The position numbers were made by a program, and so were the translations under genes. From NCBI GenBank assembly GCA_020524245.1, contig JAIVLN010000005.1, positions 124,001 to 188,000 on the forward strand: a stretch of 64,000 nt of DNA. Reading direction: 5' to 3'. This stretch comes from Rossellomorea aquimaris (GTDB lineage: Bacteria > Bacillota > Bacilli > Bacillales > Fictibacillaceae). Each line of letters starts with the position of its first letter. Position 1 is the stretch's first letter. This document shows, in pieces, positions 35,957 through 46,924 of the stretch. The notes under the pieces are model-generated. The model searched no databases, was not told where the DNA came from, and saw only the letters and a program-made list of their open reading frames with translations.

Positions 35957-36736
35957 TTACATAGCTTTCAATTTAGATAATTCGTGAAGGAACTTGTCAT
36001 TCAATACTTTAATGTACGTCCCTTTCATACCTAATGAACGAGATTCGATTACGCCTGCACTTTCCAATTTACGAAGTGCGTTAACGATGACGGATCGGGT
36101 GATACCTACACGGTCTGCTATTTTACTGGCAACAAGAAGTCCTTCGTTACCATCAAGCTCTTCAAAAATGTGCTCGATTGCTTCCAATTCGCTATAAGAT
36201 AATGAACTGATTGCCATTTGTACAACAGCTTTGTTACGAGCTTCTTCCTCAATTTCTTCTGTCTTCTCACGAAGAATCTCAGTACCTACAACTGTTGCGC
36301 CATACTCAGCGAGGATTAGATCATCGTCCTTGAAGGATTCATTCAGACGAGAAAGGATTAATGTCCCTAGTCGTTCACCTGCACCGACAATCGGAACGAT
36401 TGTTGTAAGCCCTTCATTAAATAGGTCCTTGTTTTCAACCGGGAATGCAGTATAGTCACTGTTGATATCAAGATTAGAAGAAGTATCTGTAATATTGAAC
36501 AGGTTCTTTGTATACTCGGTTGGGAATTGACGATCGACCAACATCTTCTTCATTCTTTCGTTTTCAATTTCCTGTACGAGTGAATATCCAAGCAATTTTC
36601 CTCGGCGGCTGACAACGAAGATGTTCGCTTCGATGACGTCACAAAGTGTTCCCGCCATTTCTTTAAAGTTAACTGGTTTACCACCAGACTCTTGTAATAA
36701 GGCATTGATTTTACGTGTTTTTTCTAACAAATTCAT
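35957..36736 (-). CDS. codY: GTP- and branched-chain amino acid-sensing repressor CodY
   Basis: CodY represses hundreds of starvation-response genes when GTP and Ile/Leu/Val are high. The 259-residue protein has the N-terminal GAF domain ([30 protein letters not shown]) and the C-terminal winged helix with [26 protein letters not shown] and [11 protein letters not shown]. Fully typical. An AGGAGGAG site precedes the ATG. It is the last gene of its unit and is followed by a strong terminator. Confidence 0.98.
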   Translation of the reverse strand: MNLLEKTRKINALLQESGGKPVNFKEMAGTLCDVIEANIFVVSRRGKLLGYSLVQEIENERMKKMLVDRQFPTEYTKNLFNITDTSSNLDINSDYTAFPVENKDLFNEGLTTIVPIVGAGERLGTLILSRLNESFKDDDLILAEYGATVVGTEILREKTEEIEEEARNKAVVQMAISSLSYSELEAIEHIFEELDGNEGLLVASKIADRVGITRSVIVNALRKLESAGVIESRSLGMKGTYIKVLNDKFLHELSKLKAM

Positions 36737-36755
36737 TTGGAACTCCTCCTAAGTA

Positions 36756-38156
36756 TTATAGAATGTATTGACTCAAGTCTCGGTCTTTTGCAATAGCTCC
36801 TAGTTTATCATCGACATATTCAGGAGTAATTGTAACCGTTTCGAGTGAAATATCCGGGGCTTCGAAAGATAAATCTTCTAACAGCCTCTCAAGAATCGTA
36901 TGCAATCTTCTCGCACCAATGTTATCAGTATGTTGGTTCACTTCTGTAGCAATCGTTGCAATTCTACGAATAGCATCGTCAGAAAATTCTATGTTTATAC
37001 CTTCCGTTTTCAAAAGTGCTTTATATTGTTTTGTCAGTGCGTTGTCAGGGTCTACTAGAATAGAGACAAAATCCTCGATGGTAAGACTGTTCAGCTCAAC
37101 CCTGATCGGGAATCTCCCTTGCAATTCTGGAATAAGGTCAGATGGCTTTGCAATATGAAACGCCCCTGCTGCGACAAACAATACATGGTCGGTCTTTACT
37201 GGTCCATACTTCGTGACGACTGTCGAACCTTCTACAATCGGTAAGATATCCCGTTGCACACCTTCTCGGGAAACATCTGCAGATTGACTTCCTTTACCTG
37301 CAATCTTATCAATCTCATCTATGAATATCATACCCGTTTGTTCCGCTCTTGTAACAGCTTCTTGACCGACCTCATCCATGTCGATCAATTTCTGGGCTTC
37401 TTCATGAGTCAAGACTTTTCTGGCATCCTTGACAGTGAGCTTCCTCTTTTTCTTTTTCTTAGGCATGAAGCTACCAAGCATATCTTGCATATTCATCCCC
37501 ATCTGCTCTAAGCCAGAGCCCTGGAACATATCCATCATATTCTGATTCTGTTCTTCCACTTCAACGGTGACATAACGGTCTTCCAACTCACCTAATGCTA
37601 GCTGGTGCGCAATTTGCTTCCGTCGTGTGGCAACCTGGTCTTGCTCTTGGTCTGCCTGTGCAGTGGTATCGTTTGATTGTTGGTTCCCACCAAACAACAT
37701 TTCCAGCGGGTTTTTGTACGCGCTTTGGTCTGTCTTTTTTGAAGGGACAAGCAGTTCAACGAGTCGTTTGTTTGCATTCTGTTCTGCCCGCTCTTTCACA
37801 TCCACCATCTTCTCTTCTTTTACAATCCGAATGGATGTCTCAACAAGATCACGGACCATTGATTCAACGTCACGACCTACATAGCCTACTTCAGTGAATT
37901 TTGTAGCTTCCACTTTAATGAAGGGTGCTCCTACAATCTTCGCTAAACGTCTAGCGATTTCTGTTTTACCTACTCCCGTAGGACCAATCATCAAAATATT
38001 CTTAGGTACAACCTCATCACGAATCGATTCATCGATCAAGCTTCTTCGGTAACGATTTCTGAGGGCGATGGCGACCGCCTTCTTCGCACTTTTCTGACCG
38101 ACAATGAATTGATCCAGCCGTTCGACAATTTGTCTTGGTGTGTAATCCATTTTCAT
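36756..38156 (-). CDS. hslU: HslU/ClpY ATPase subunit of HslVU protease
   Basis: HslU is the AAA+ unfoldase that feeds the HslV peptidase. The 466-residue protein begins [17 protein letters not shown], with Walker [12 protein letters not shown] near residue 60, a variable I domain rich in Gln, Met and Lys (about 140-240), Walker [11 protein letters not shown] and the C-terminal tail DLSQYIL that opens HslV. ATG 38156 follows GGGGGGAG; the frame is open 22 codons upstream without support. Confidence 0.97.
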   Translation of the reverse strand: MKMDYTPRQIVERLDQFIVGQKSAKKAVAIALRNRYRRSLIDESIRDEVVPKNILMIGPTGVGKTEIARRLAKIVGAPFIKVEATKFTEVGYVGRDVESMVRDLVETSIRIVKEEKMVDVKERAEQNANKRLVELLVPSKKTDQSAYKNPLEMLFGGNQQSNDTTAQADQEQDQVATRRKQIAHQLALGELEDRYVTVEVEEQNQNMMDMFQGSGLEQMGMNMQDMLGSFMPKKKKKRKLTVKDARKVLTHEEAQKLIDMDEVGQEAVTRAEQTGMIFIDEIDKIAGKGSQSADVSREGVQRDILPIVEGSTVVTKYGPVKTDHVLFVAAGAFHIAKPSDLIPELQGRFPIRVELNSLTIEDFVSILVDPDNALTKQYKALLKTEGINIEFSDDAIRRIATIATEVNQHTDNIGARRLHTILERLLEDLSFEAPDISLETVTITPEYVDDKLGAIAKDRDLSQYIL

Positions 38157-38176
38157 CGTGTCAAACTCCCCCCGTT

Positions 38177-38719
38177 TCACGTTAATTGTTCTACAATAAT
38201 TTGATCGTTCGTATAAACGCAAATGTCTGCAGCAATCTCTAAAGCACTTTTTGCAATATCTTCTGCACTCAAGTGTTCACCGTGTCGTTTCAATGCTCTG
38301 CCTGCTGCTAATGCATAGTTCCCACCTGAACCTATGGAAAGGATTCCATCGTCTGGTTCAATTACTTCTCCTGTACCTGAAACGAGAAGCATGGATTCTT
38401 TATTCATGACGATCAACATCGCCTCTAACCTTCTGAGAATCTTATCCCCTCTCCATTCTTTAGCGAGTTCTACAGCAGAACGTTGGAGATTCCCATTGTA
38501 CTCTTCAAGTTTCGCTTCGAACTTTTCGAAAAGAGTGAATGCATCCGCCACAGATCCTGCAAATCCTGCAAGCACTTTTCCACCATACAATTTGCGGACT
38601 TTCCGGGCAGTATGTTTCATAACGACAGCATTTCCGAAGGTCACCTGACCGTCACCAGCCATTGCAAATCCTCCATTATGCCTTACTGCAAATATCGTTG
38701 TTGCATGAAATGAACCCAT
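38177..38719 (-). CDS. hslV: HslV/ClpQ peptidase subunit of HslVU protease
   Basis: HslV is the proteasome-like chamber of HslVU (CodWX in B. subtilis). The 180-residue protein contains the conserved [21 protein letters not shown] and [14 protein letters not shown] blocks and the C-terminal [17 protein letters not shown] 38719 (AAGGAGG ten bases upstream) gives M-G-S-F-H-A-T-T at the N-terminus. B. subtilis has M-S-S-F-H-A-T-T and is described as an N-terminal serine peptidase, so Gly at position 2 is notable (see findings). Confidence 0.95.
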   Translation of the reverse strand: MGSFHATTIFAVRHNGGFAMAGDGQVTFGNAVVMKHTARKVRKLYGGKVLAGFAGSVADAFTLFEKFEAKLEEYNGNLQRSAVELAKEWRGDKILRRLEAMLIVMNKESMLLVSGTGEVIEPDDGILSIGSGGNYALAAGRALKRHGEHLSAEDIAKSALEIAADICVYTNDQIIVEQLT

Positions 38720-38758
38720 TCCGAAACAACCTCCTTCCATGATTCTTCTTTCTCTCTC

Positions 38759-39646
38759 CTATGCTCTTGGATGATAGGAACGGTATAACTCTTGTAAACG
38801 GTCTTTCGTAACATGTGTATAAATCTGAGTGGACGAGAGTTGTGAGTGTCCTAAGAGTTCCTGTACCGCTCTCAGATCAGCTCCTTCATTCAATAGGTGG
38901 GTCGCAAAAGTATGACGCATCATGTGGGGTGTGATCTTCATCGTCAAGGAAGTCGACTTGATCATTTGTTGCAATATTTTTCTGACCCCTTTATCAGAAA
39001 GTGGTTCCCCTCTATAATTCACGAAAAGCTTGTCGTGTGAATGTGTCTTCATCAGTTTCTTTCTTCCATCATTCAAATAACGATTCAAAGATTCCAATGC
39101 ATAACTTCCGATAGGAACATACCTCTCTTTACGCCCTTTTCCTTGTACAAGCATCGTCTCTATGTTCATATCAATATCTTTCACAGTCAAATGACAAAGT
39201 TCACTGACTCGGATACCTGTGCCATAAAGGATTTCCAGAAGGGTTTGGTTCCTTTGTCCAAGTGGAGTAGTAAGGTCTGAAACCTTAAACAACTCCTCAA
39301 GTTCTTCTTGATAAAAGAATTTGGGGAGTCGCTCTGTTTTCCTTGGTAACGAAGCCATTTGGAATGGATTTTGAGACACGAATTCTTCTCTCAGCAAAAA
39401 ACGATACAAACTTCTTAAAGAAGAAATCTTCCGTGCCACTGTTTTTCGTGCATATTCTTTCTCATGCAGGATGGTTAAATAATGACGCACATGTACATAA
39501 GAAACAGCAGCAAATTGGTCCAAGCCTTGCTGCTTCGTAAAGTCTACAAAATCTTCGATGTCTTTTTGATAATTCAGTATGGTATGGGATGAACTGTTCT
39601 TCTCAATCTGTAAATACTCAATGAACAGTCGAATGTGCTCTTCCAT
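38759..39646 (-). CDS. xerC: Tyrosine recombinase XerC/CodV
   Basis: XerC (CodV) resolves chromosome dimers at dif with RipX/XerD. The 295-residue protein has an N-terminal SAM-like DNA-binding domain and the catalytic domain with Arg in GTGIRVSELCHL, Lys in VQGKGRKERYVP, HxxR in HMMRHTFATHLL, His in LGHSQLSSTQ and the nucleophile Tyr in IYTHV. ATG 39646 has only a distant AGGT; a TTG four codons up is possible. It leads the xerC-hslV-hslU-codY unit. Confidence 0.93.
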   Translation of the reverse strand: MEEHIRLFIEYLQIEKNSSSHTILNYQKDIEDFVDFTKQQGLDQFAAVSYVHVRHYLTILHEKEYARKTVARKISSLRSLYRFLLREEFVSQNPFQMASLPRKTERLPKFFYQEELEELFKVSDLTTPLGQRNQTLLEILYGTGIRVSELCHLTVKDIDMNIETMLVQGKGRKERYVPIGSYALESLNRYLNDGRKKLMKTHSHDKLFVNYRGEPLSDKGVRKILQQMIKSTSLTMKITPHMMRHTFATHLLNEGADLRAVQELLGHSQLSSTQIYTHVTKDRLQELYRSYHPRA

Positions 39647-39704
39647 TTTTGTAATCAACTACCTATTTTCTGAATAGTATTACAATTAGCATAAAGACCC
39701 CTAA

Positions 39705-39733
39705 ATCGTAACACAACATAGAGGCCTTGACAA
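39705..39733 (-). promoter_or_regulatory. SigA-type promoter of xerC-hslVU-codY
   Basis: Minus-strand TTGTCA (39728-39733), 17 bases, TACGAT (39705-39710), directly after the trmFO stop and about 55 bases before xerC. Confidence 0.65.
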
Positions 39734-39740
39734 TATATAT

Positions 39741-41048
39741 TCACACTTTTGTTATAAAATTCTGAATTGTTTCCAGTGCTCTGGAAGCGATCTTTTCGTT
39801 ACGTTCTTTTTTGTTTTTAATCCTCTTTTCAAGCGGTGGGAACAGACCGAAATTGGAATTGATCGGTTGGAAGTTGTCTGGGTTGGCAGTGGTGATGTAT
39901 TCAGCCATGCTGCCTAACGCGGTTTCTACCGGAAATACCACTGGCTCTTCTCCTTGCACGAGTCGAGCGGCATTCAGTCCTGCAATTAATCCCGAAGCTG
40001 CGCTTTCGACGTAACCTTCAACACCCGTCATCTGGCCTGCAAAGAACAAGTCATCTCGATCTTTATACTGATAAGTCGGACGTAACAGGTTCGGAGAGTT
40101 GATAAAGGTGTTACGATGCATCACACCGTATCGAACGATTTCTGCATTCTCAAGTCCTGGAATCAAACGGATAACCTCTTTTTGTGGTCCCCATTTCAAA
40201 TGGGTTTGGAAGCCAACAATATTGTAAAGGGTACCAGACTTGTTATCTTGACGCAGTTGCACAACCGCATATGGTGTCTTGCCGGTTTTCGGATCTTCTA
40301 GTCCAACCGGTTTCATCGGACCGAACAATAACGTTTTCTTCCCTCTTTGTGCCATGACTTCAACCGGCATACAACCCTCGAAGAAGATTTCCTTTTCGAA
40401 TTCTTTCAATGGGACCGTTTCAGCACTGATCAAGGCTTCATAAAAACGATCGAATTCTTCTTCTGTCATCGGACAGTTCAGATAAGCCGCTTCTCCCTTA
40501 TCATAACGACTTTTTAAATATACTTTATCACGATCGATACTGTCTACTTCAATGATTGGGGCAGCCGCATCGTAGAAATATAAGTATTCTTCACCCGTCA
40601 AGGATATTAAGGAATTCGATAAATCTTTGGAAGTGAGAGGTCCTGTCGCAATGATGGTTGGCCCTTCTGGAATTTCTCGGATTTCTTCATCGTGGACAGT
40701 CACATTTTCATGACCTTTTACTCTTTCAGTCACTCTCGCCGCGAATTCATGTCGGTCGACAGCAAGGGCTCCTCCCGCTGGGACAGAACAATCATCCGCA
40801 CTTTGAATAATGACGGAATCCAATTGTCTCATTTCCTCTTTCAATACACCGACCGCATTTGTCAATGCATTGGATCGCAAGGAATTGCTGCAAACAAGTT
40901 CTGCGAATTTATCTGTGTGGTGAGCAGGGGTCTGCTTCTTCGGTCTCATCTCATAAAGATGGACGTGAATGCCGCGTTTCGCTAATTGCCACGCAGCTTC
41001 ACTTCCAGCTAATCCCGCTCCCACAACGTTTACTTCTTGTATATTCAC
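39741..41048 (-). CDS. trmFO: Methylenetetrahydrofolate-tRNA (uracil-5-)-methyltransferase TrmFO
   Basis: TrmFO makes ribothymidine 54 in tRNA using methylene-THF and FAD. The N-terminal FAD motif [13 protein letters not shown] is near residue 8; CSNSLRSN with the reactive Cys follows near 51, and [17 protein letters not shown] near 350. GTG 41048 is chosen since AGGGTG lies seven bases before it; the result, 435 residues, equals B. subtilis TrmFO. The TTG two codons upstream abuts the site. It follows topA by 11 bases. Confidence 0.96.
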   Translation of the reverse strand: MNIQEVNVVGAGLAGSEAAWQLAKRGIHVHLYEMRPKKQTPAHHTDKFAELVCSNSLRSNALTNAVGVLKEEMRQLDSVIIQSADDCSVPAGGALAVDRHEFAARVTERVKGHENVTVHDEEIREIPEGPTIIATGPLTSKDLSNSLISLTGEEYLYFYDAAAPIIEVDSIDRDKVYLKSRYDKGEAAYLNCPMTEEEFDRFYEALISAETVPLKEFEKEIFFEGCMPVEVMAQRGKKTLLFGPMKPVGLEDPKTGKTPYAVVQLRQDNKSGTLYNIVGFQTHLKWGPQKEVIRLIPGLENAEIVRYGVMHRNTFINSPNLLRPTYQYKDRDDLFFAGQMTGVEGYVESAASGLIAGLNAARLVQGEEPVVFPVETALGSMAEYITTANPDNFQPINSNFGLFPPLEKRIKNKKERNEKIASRALETIQNFITKV

Positions 41049-41059
41049 TTTCAATCACC

Positions 41060-43129
41060 CTAATTCTGTTTCTCTTTGTAGTCACAGTTTGTACATTGGA
41101 TCGATGTACTCTTCTTCGATTTCTTCTCAACAAGCAAGCTACTGCATTTCGGACAAGGACGGCTGATCGGTTTATCCCAAGAAACGAAATCACAGGATGG
41201 ATATCGATCGCAACCATAGAAAATGCGTCGCTTTTTACTTTTCCGTTCTACAATGTTCCCTTCTTTACACTTCGGACATTTGACCCCGATTTCTTTTACA
41301 ATCGGTTTCGTGTTCCGGCAGTCTGGGAAATTGGAACAAGCCATGAACTTACCGTAGCGACCCATCTTATAGACCATTTCACTGCCGCACTTCTCACAGT
41401 TCTCACCGGCGGGTTCATCCTGGATCTCTACTTCTTTCATCTCTTCTTCTGCAATCTTCAGCTTTTTCTCAAACTCTTGATAGAAATTATCGATGACCTT
41501 CTTCCATTCTTCTGTACCTTCTTCGATATGGTCAAGAGACGTTTCCATATCAGCAGTGAATTCTACGTTGATGACTTCCGGGAAGAATTCCAGAATCAAA
41601 TCGAGAACGATTTCGCCAAGTTCAGTCGGTACGAACTTTCTTGCATCAAGCGCTACATATCCTCGACGTTGAATCGTATCGAGAGTCGGCGCATACGTAG
41701 AAGGTCGACCGATTCCCAGCTCTTCCATCGTTTTGACGAGTCGCGCTTCAGAATATCTCGGCGGTGGCTGGGTGAAATGTTGACTCGGTTCAATGTCTTT
41801 CGATTTGACTTTGTCCCCTTCATGCAGCTCCGGAAGGATTTTATCTTCGTCCTTCTTGTTATCGTCATTTCCTTCTACATACACTTTCATAAATCCAGGA
41901 AACTTGACTTTAGAACCGTTCGCACGGAAGACGACTCCGTTGTTTTCCAAATTGACTCCCATTGTGTCCATGATTGCTGGAGCCATCTGACTGGCAACAA
42001 ACCGTTCCCAAATCAACTTATACAAACGATGTTGATCTCGGCTCAAGAATTGCTTGACGATTTTTGGATCACGCAATGTCGAAGTCGGACGGACTGCTTC
42101 GTGGGCATCTTGTGAATTATTCGACTTCTTACCGCCTGAGCGATTGGTCGTATATTTCTGCCCGTAAGTGTCCTGGACGTACTGTCTTGCCTCATCCTTG
42201 GCAACTTCAGAAACACGTGTTGAATCGGTTCTCATATACGTGATGAGACCGACTGTTCCTTCTTTTCCGATATCGATACCTTCATATAATTGTTGGGCAA
42301 GCATCATCGTTTTCTTAGCACGGAAATTAAGTTTCCGAGCTGCTTCCTGCTGGAGGGAGGATGTTGTAAAAGGTGCTGCTGGATTCCTTTTACGCTCTTT
42401 CTTCTGGACGGAAGTGACGTCGAACGAATTCCCGTTCACATGCTTCAGAACATCCTTTACATCCTCTTCTTTTGATAACTCTACTTTTTTTCCATTCAAC
42501 TCGAAGAATGAGGCTTCAAATTCTTCCCCACTTTTGTCGAAAATCGCTTTGATTTTCCAATACTCTTCTGGTTTGAAGTTTTGAATTTCCTTCTCTCGTT
42601 CTACGATCATACGCAATGCAACGGTCTGTACACGACCTGCACTTAGTCCCTTTTTCACTTTCTTCCATAATAAAGGACTGATGTTGTAACCGACAAGCCG
42701 GTCAAGTACACGTCGAGCTTGCTGTGCGTCCACAAGATTCATATTGATTGCGCGTGGTTTCTTGAAGGAATCCTTGATCGCTTGTTTCGTAATTTCATTG
42801 AAGACAACTCGGCAGTCCGAATGGTCATTTATTTCAAGACTATGAGCCAAATGCCAGGCAATGGCTTCCCCTTCACGGTCAGGGTCGGCTGCGAGATATA
42901 TTTTCTTCACTTTTTTGGCAGCAGTCTTCAGTTCTTTCAGAACAGGACCTTTTCCGCGGATCGTAATATATCTAGGTTCGAAGCCTTCTTCAACATCTAC
43001 ACCCATTTGACTTTTAGGCAAATCACGTACATGTCCCATTGAAGCTTTGACGATATATTTTTTTCCTAAGTATTTTTCAATCGTTTTTGCTTTAGCGGGA
43101 GATTCTACTATTACTAAATAATCAGCCAT
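41060..43129 (-). CDS. topA: DNA topoisomerase I
   Basis: TopA relaxes negative supercoils by single-strand passage. The 689-residue protein has the Toprim domain ([21 protein letters not shown], and [14 protein letters not shown] with the acidic triad), the active-site Tyr in [14 protein letters not shown] near residue 300, and three C-terminal zinc ribbons (CEKC..CSNFPDC, CPKC..CDRYPSC, CPKC..CTNC). ATG 43129 is set by homology and a GGGGGAG site; the frame continues 25 codons upstream. A long antisense frame within it is a shadow. Confidence 0.97.
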   Translation of the reverse strand: MADYLVIVESPAKAKTIEKYLGKKYIVKASMGHVRDLPKSQMGVDVEEGFEPRYITIRGKGPVLKELKTAAKKVKKIYLAADPDREGEAIAWHLAHSLEINDHSDCRVVFNEITKQAIKDSFKKPRAINMNLVDAQQARRVLDRLVGYNISPLLWKKVKKGLSAGRVQTVALRMIVEREKEIQNFKPEEYWKIKAIFDKSGEEFEASFFELNGKKVELSKEEDVKDVLKHVNGNSFDVTSVQKKERKRNPAAPFTTSSLQQEAARKLNFRAKKTMMLAQQLYEGIDIGKEGTVGLITYMRTDSTRVSEVAKDEARQYVQDTYGQKYTTNRSGGKKSNNSQDAHEAVRPTSTLRDPKIVKQFLSRDQHRLYKLIWERFVASQMAPAIMDTMGVNLENNGVVFRANGSKVKFPGFMKVYVEGNDDNKKDEDKILPELHEGDKVKSKDIEPSQHFTQPPPRYSEARLVKTMEELGIGRPSTYAPTLDTIQRRGYVALDARKFVPTELGEIVLDLILEFFPEVINVEFTADMETSLDHIEEGTEEWKKVIDNFYQEFEKKLKIAEEEMKEVEIQDEPAGENCEKCGSEMVYKMGRYGKFMACSNFPDCRNTKPIVKEIGVKCPKCKEGNIVERKSKKRRIFYGCDRYPSCDFVSWDKPISRPCPKCSSLLVEKKSKKSTSIQCTNCDYKEKQN

Positions 43130-43177
43130 ATCTTTTTCTGTCTCCCCCTTTTCTCTTATTTTGAAATCTTCACTATT

Positions 43178-43204
43178 ATTGTATAAAGTATATTGGTTTG
43201 TCAA
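43178..43204 (-). promoter_or_regulatory. Candidate SigA-type promoter of topA
   Basis: Minus-strand TTGACA (43199-43204) overlaps the end of dprA and is followed after 15 bases by TACAAT (43178-43183). The spacer is two bases short of optimal, so the promoter may be weak or sensitive to supercoiling, which would suit a topoisomerase gene. Confidence 0.4.
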
Positions 43205-44094
43205 ACGTTTGTCGTGAAATCAGTCAGTTCTTCAAGTATGTCTTCAGCACATGTAGTGAGCTTGGCACCTTGTTGTATAAGGCGGTTCGTCCCCGCTGAG
43301 CATGGTTCCAAAATCGACCCTGGAACAGCAAAAACTTCTCTTCCATCCTGTAGTGCCAAGTCCCCTGTGATGAGCGATCCACTTTTTTCACGGGCTTCTA
43401 TAATCAATGTTCCCCTAGAAAGCCCACTTATAATCCGATTACGTAAAGGGAATTGCCATTTAGCGGGTTTTACATCTGGAGAATATTCCGATAACAGAAG
43501 ATGTTTCGAGGCGATTTCGTCTGAAATTGGGATATGCTCTTTAGGATAGATATGTTGGAATCCGCTTCCTAATACCGCAATTGTTTTCCCAGATTGCATC
43601 ATGGCTTGTTTATGGGAGTGCAGATCGATCCCATATGCTAAACCGCTGACGATTACCCATCCTTTCTGAATTAAAGGAGAGAGTATCTTTCGAAGACTAT
43701 TCTTTCCATTGATTGTCGGATATCGAGTTCCAACGACACTAAGTAATCTAGGATGGGTGAGTAATCTCCGATCTCCCTTCAAGTAAAGAACAATCGGTGG
43801 GTCATATATCTGTCTGAGTTGTGGTGGATAGTCGACATCAAGGATCGTGATTGTTTCAATGTTGTCCCTTCGGTATGCTTCTCTCTTTTTTAAGAAATTC
43901 TCCTGATTCCTTGGATCAATCAAAAGATCTATGAGATCTGGTTGAAGCTTATAGCGTTCAGACAGTTCATCGGGCTTTCTTACAAGGATGCTTTCCAGGC
44001 TCGGATCTTCATTCAGCCATCGGGTCAGTTGTTTCCTTCCAACACCCCTACATTGAGACAGGTATGTAATCCGATCTTCGACGTTATTTAACAA
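43201..44094 (-). CDS. dprA: DNA processing protein DprA
   Basis: DprA loads RecA on incoming single-stranded DNA in transformation. The 297-residue protein has an N-terminal SAM-like part ([11 protein letters not shown]), a Rossmann-like core with [38 protein letters not shown] and [21 protein letters not shown] read in parts, and a C-terminal stretch with [16 protein letters not shown] 44094 is chosen: AGAAGGAG lies seven bases before it and the length equals B. subtilis DprA. The ATG ten codons upstream overlaps that site. Confidence 0.93.
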   Translation of the reverse strand: MLNNVEDRITYLSQCRGVGRKQLTRWLNEDPSLESILVRKPDELSERYKLQPDLIDLLIDPRNQENFLKKREAYRRDNIETITILDVDYPPQLRQIYDPPIVLYLKGDRRLLTHPRLLSVVGTRYPTINGKNSLRKILSPLIQKGWVIVSGLAYGIDLHSHKQAMMQSGKTIAVLGSGFQHIYPKEHIPISDEIASKHLLLSEYSPDVKPAKWQFPLRNRIISGLSRGTLIIEAREKSGSLITGDLALQDGREVFAVPGSILEPCSAGTNRLIQQGAKLTTCAEDILEELTDFTTNV

Positions 44095-44298
44095 ACGGGT
44101 TCTCCTTCTTCTATTAACTAGCATGCAAAAAATAGCGAACGATATTAATCGCCTTCACCATTCGTTCGATATGTAGATCATGATTTCCTCTTTTTGAAAT
44201 TGATCTCATAGTGATTTCTTTGAAATTCACTCCCTCTCCGCAGGAGTGTCTTGAATGATCAGGATATCAAATTCAATTCTTCAGAGGTTTAAGCATAA

Positions 44299-44329
44299 TA
44301 AAACAGGACTGACCCATTGAGTCAGTCCC
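44299..44329 (-). terminator. Intrinsic terminator after sucD
   Basis: GGACTGAC (44307-44314) pairs with GTCAGTCC (44321-44328) and is followed on the minus strand by TGTTTTATT. It ends sucCD. The remaining 200 bases up to dprA hold no recognised gene and no clear promoter could be fixed. Confidence 0.85.
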
Positions 44330-44347
44330 ATCGAAGTGTATTGATGC

Positions 44348-45253
44348 TTATTTTACAGTCTTACATTTTTCAAGAAGATCGTTTTCTTTCAATACAGAAA
44401 TCAACGTCTCACCCATGACAGATGGCGTATCCGCCACTTTGATGCCACAAGCGTTCATTGTCTTAATCTTCTCTTCCGCAGTACCTTTACCACCAGAGAT
44501 GATGGCACCAGCATGTCCCATACGTTTTCCTGGAGGTGCAGTTTGTCCACCGATGAAGCCAACGACAGGTTTCGTCATGTTTGCTTTCACCCATTCAGCT
44601 GCTTCCTCTTCAGCAGTACCTCCGATTTCACCAATCATGATGACTGCATAAGTGTCTTCATCTTCATTGAAAGCTTTCAATACGTCGATGAAATCTGTTC
44701 CGTTTACAGGATCTCCACCGATTCCGACAGCAGTAGACTGACCGATACCTGCTTGAGACAGCTGATGAACAGCTTCATACGTAAGAGTCCCTGAACGAGA
44801 AACGACTCCGACATGACCTTTCGTGTGGATGTAACCAGGCATGATTCCGATTTTACACTCATCCGGTGTGATGACACCAGGGCAGTTCGGACCAACAAGA
44901 CGGGTCTTCTTGCCTTCCATGTAACGCTTAACTTTCACCATGTCCATTACAGGAATATGTTCTGTGATACAGATTGCAAGATCCATCTCTGCATCCACTG
45001 CTTCTAGAATAGCGTCCGCTGCGAATGGAGCAGGTACATAGATTACGGAAGCATTCGCGCCTGTCTTTTCAACAGCTTCTCCAACTGTATCGAAAACAGG
45101 TACTCCTTCTACCTCTGTTCCACCTTTACCAGGTGTCACACCGCCGACGATTTGAGTTCCGTAATCAAGCATTTGTTTTGTATGAAAAAGGGCTGTAGAA
45201 CCAGTGATCCCTTGTACGATAACTTTCGTATCTTTATTAATGAAAACGCTCAT
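44348..45253 (-). CDS. sucD: Succinyl-CoA synthetase alpha subunit
   Basis: SucD binds CoA and carries the phosphohistidine of succinyl-CoA synthetase in the TCA cycle. The 301-residue protein has the CoA-binding [15 protein letters not shown] segment, [30 protein letters not shown] and the active-site His247 in [17 protein letters not shown]. It follows sucC by 18 bases with a GGTGGGGAAA ribosome site. Confidence 0.98.
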   Translation of the reverse strand: MSVFINKDTKVIVQGITGSTALFHTKQMLDYGTQIVGGVTPGKGGTEVEGVPVFDTVGEAVEKTGANASVIYVPAPFAADAILEAVDAEMDLAICITEHIPVMDMVKVKRYMEGKKTRLVGPNCPGVITPDECKIGIMPGYIHTKGHVGVVSRSGTLTYEAVHQLSQAGIGQSTAVGIGGDPVNGTDFIDVLKAFNEDEDTYAVIMIGEIGGTAEEEAAEWVKANMTKPVVGFIGGQTAPPGKRMGHAGAIISGGKGTAEEKIKTMNACGIKVADTPSVMGETLISVLKENDLLEKCKTVK

Positions 45254-45271
45254 CGTAATTTCCCCACCTTC

Positions 45272-46432
45272 CTACTTGACTAATGAAACGATTTTTTCTG
45301 CGCCGTCTGCCATAGACTCAGCTGCAGTGATATTCAAACCAGATTCGTTCAATAATTTTTTACCAAGATCGACGTTTGTACCTTCCAAACGCACAACAAG
45401 TGGCAATTCAAGACCAACTTGTTTTGTCGCTTCAATGACACCTTCAGCAATGACGTCACATTTCATGATTCCACCGAAAATGTTTACGAAGATACCTTTT
45501 ACATTCTTATCAGATAAGATGATCTTGAAGGCTTCTGTAACTTTCTCTGCAGTTGCACCGCCCCCAACATCAAGGAAGTTAGCCGGGTCTCCGCCATAAT
45601 ACTTGATGATGTCCATTGTAGACATTGCAAGACCTGCACCATTAACCATACAACCGATATTTCCATCTAGGGAAATATAGCTGAGGTCATGCTTGGAAGC
45701 TTCGATTTCCTTCTCGTCTTCTTCATCCAAGTCACGGAATTCAACGATATCCTTATGACGGAATAAAGCGTTCGGATCGAAGTTCAACTTCGCATCGAGT
45801 GCCATTACATTTCCATCACCTGTTGTGACGAGAGGATTGATTTCTGCGATTGAGCAATCCTTTTCAACAAATACAGTATATAAGCCCATCATGAACTTAA
45901 CAGTTTTGTTCACAAGTTCTTTAGGGATGTTGATGTTGAATGCTAAACGACGAGCTTGAAAGGCAGTTAGACCGACTACAGGATCGATCACTTCTTTGAA
46001 GATTTTCTCTGGTGTTTGTTCTGCAACTTCTTCAATTTCAGTTCCGCCTTCTTCTGAAGCCATCATGACGACACGTGAAGTCGCACGGTCCAATACAAGG
46101 CCGACATAATATTCTTTCTTAATGTCGCAACCCTCTTCGATAAGTAAGCGCTTTACTTCTTTACCTTCTGGTCCCGTTTGATGAGTCACCAGTGTTTTGC
46201 CTAGAATCTCTTCAGCATATGTACGTACTTCATCAAGATTTTTGGCAACCTTAACACCACCGGCTTTACCACGTCCACCAGCGTGAATTTGTGCTTTAAC
46301 AACATTGATTTCAGTACCGAGTTCTTTCGCTGCGTCAACTGCTTCTTTCGGCGTGTACGCAACTTTTCCATTCGGAACAGATACCCCGTACTTTCTCAAG
46401 AGTTCTTTTCCTTGATACTCGTGGATATTCAT
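45272..46432 (-). CDS. sucC: Succinyl-CoA synthetase beta subunit (ADP-forming)
   Basis: SucC binds ADP and succinate; with SucD it makes ATP and succinate from succinyl-CoA. An ATP-grasp domain begins [17 protein letters not shown], with [16 protein letters not shown], the EINPLV and NFLDVGGGA signatures and a C-terminal CoA-ligase domain ([17 protein letters not shown]). ATG 46432 follows TAGGAGG and gives 386 residues; an earlier in-frame start overlaps the site. Its own promoter lies 46-74 bases upstream. Confidence 0.98.
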   Translation of the reverse strand: MNIHEYQGKELLRKYGVSVPNGKVAYTPKEAVDAAKELGTEINVVKAQIHAGGRGKAGGVKVAKNLDEVRTYAEEILGKTLVTHQTGPEGKEVKRLLIEEGCDIKKEYYVGLVLDRATSRVVMMASEEGGTEIEEVAEQTPEKIFKEVIDPVVGLTAFQARRLAFNINIPKELVNKTVKFMMGLYTVFVEKDCSIAEINPLVTTGDGNVMALDAKLNFDPNALFRHKDIVEFRDLDEEDEKEIEASKHDLSYISLDGNIGCMVNGAGLAMSTMDIIKYYGGDPANFLDVGGGATAEKVTEAFKIILSDKNVKGIFVNIFGGIMKCDVIAEGVIEATKQVGLELPLVVRLEGTNVDLGKKLLNESGLNITAAESMADGAEKIVSLVK

Positions 46433-46477
46433 TCTCCATCCTCCTATCATGTGTCTAATCTATGCAACACCGTTCTT

Positions 46478-46506
46478 ATTGTATAAATAAACCGCTCTCA
46501 TGTCTA
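46478..46506 (-). promoter_or_regulatory. SigA-type promoter of sucCD
   Basis: Minus-strand TAGACA (46501-46506), 17 bases, TACAAT (46478-46483). No clear catabolite-responsive element was found nearby. Between this promoter and 46690 there is no gene; a 7-bp hairpin GTTGATT/AATCAAC lies at 46628-46648. Confidence 0.65.
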
Positions 46507-46684
46507 CCGTTGCGGTTGGAAATCCTGCGAAAAACGAGAATATTGCTGAAACTGAGGATTTGAATGTCATAAAAGTTGGAAGATTGATGTTAATTATGGT
46601 AAATGTAAGTCCATACTTTCTTATGATGTTGATTTCTTCGGAATCAACAATCAGGTCTAGTCACACCTTTATCGCCATCCAACA

Positions 46685-46716
46685 GACAAAGGAAAACGCC
46701 TGTATCGGCGTTTTCT
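46685..46716 (-). terminator. Intrinsic terminator after the 51-codon ORF
   Basis: AAAACGCC (46693-46700) pairs with GGCGTTTT (46707-46714), loop 6 bases, followed on the minus strand by CCTTTGTCT. It starts directly after the stop of the small ORF, which supports that ORF as the end of a transcript. Confidence 0.75.
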
Positions 46717-46872
46717 TTAGCAATCCTTTTTCTTGTTTTCTTCAACTAGCTTTTTAGTAATCGATTCTCTTTCTGCTGCAGCACGATAGATCCCGAATTC
46801 TTCAGCAAACTCTTCTCTGAAGCCTTGGACACATTGTTCACAACCTGGTACTTCAAGTGCATTCTTTTTCAA
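46717..46872 (-). CDS. Small 51-residue protein with CxxC motif, unknown family
   Basis: This frame starts at TTG 46872 with GAGGTGA six to seven bases upstream, ends at 46717 and is followed at once by a terminator, so it looks like a true gene. The product begins MKKNALEVPGCEQCVQGF, then REEFAEEFGIYRAAAE and ESITKKLVEENKKKDC. It has a CxxC pair and a third Cys as last residue. The phrase EFAEEFGI..ITKKLVEE recalls the core of alpha/beta-type small acid-soluble spore proteins, but the central NG-VGG motif is lacking, so this is only a hint. It lies between ylqH and sucC, a place empty in B. subtilis. Confidence 0.65.
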   Translation of the reverse strand: MKKNALEVPGCEQCVQGFREEFAEEFGIYRAAAERESITKKLVEENKKKDC

Positions 46873-46924
46873 CTCAGATCACCTCACTATTTTTCAATAG
46901 TATGTGGTGATTTCCTCATCCTTA

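Noticed and set aside
40859-42115. Plus-strand open frame of 418 codons opposite topA and trmFO
   Set aside because: It is antisense to two well-conserved genes, has no ribosome site, and its composition (Phe, Ser, Leu, Arg rich) is that of a codon-bias shadow.
44095-44298. Possible dprA promoter around TAATAT in the dprA-sucD gap
   Set aside because: No -35 element at proper spacing could be paired with it, so no promoter is called.
46500-46757. Plus-strand frame of 85 codons upstream of sucC
   Set aside because: It starts in the sucC promoter, has no ribosome site, and runs through the terminator and antisense to the 51-codon minus-strand gene.
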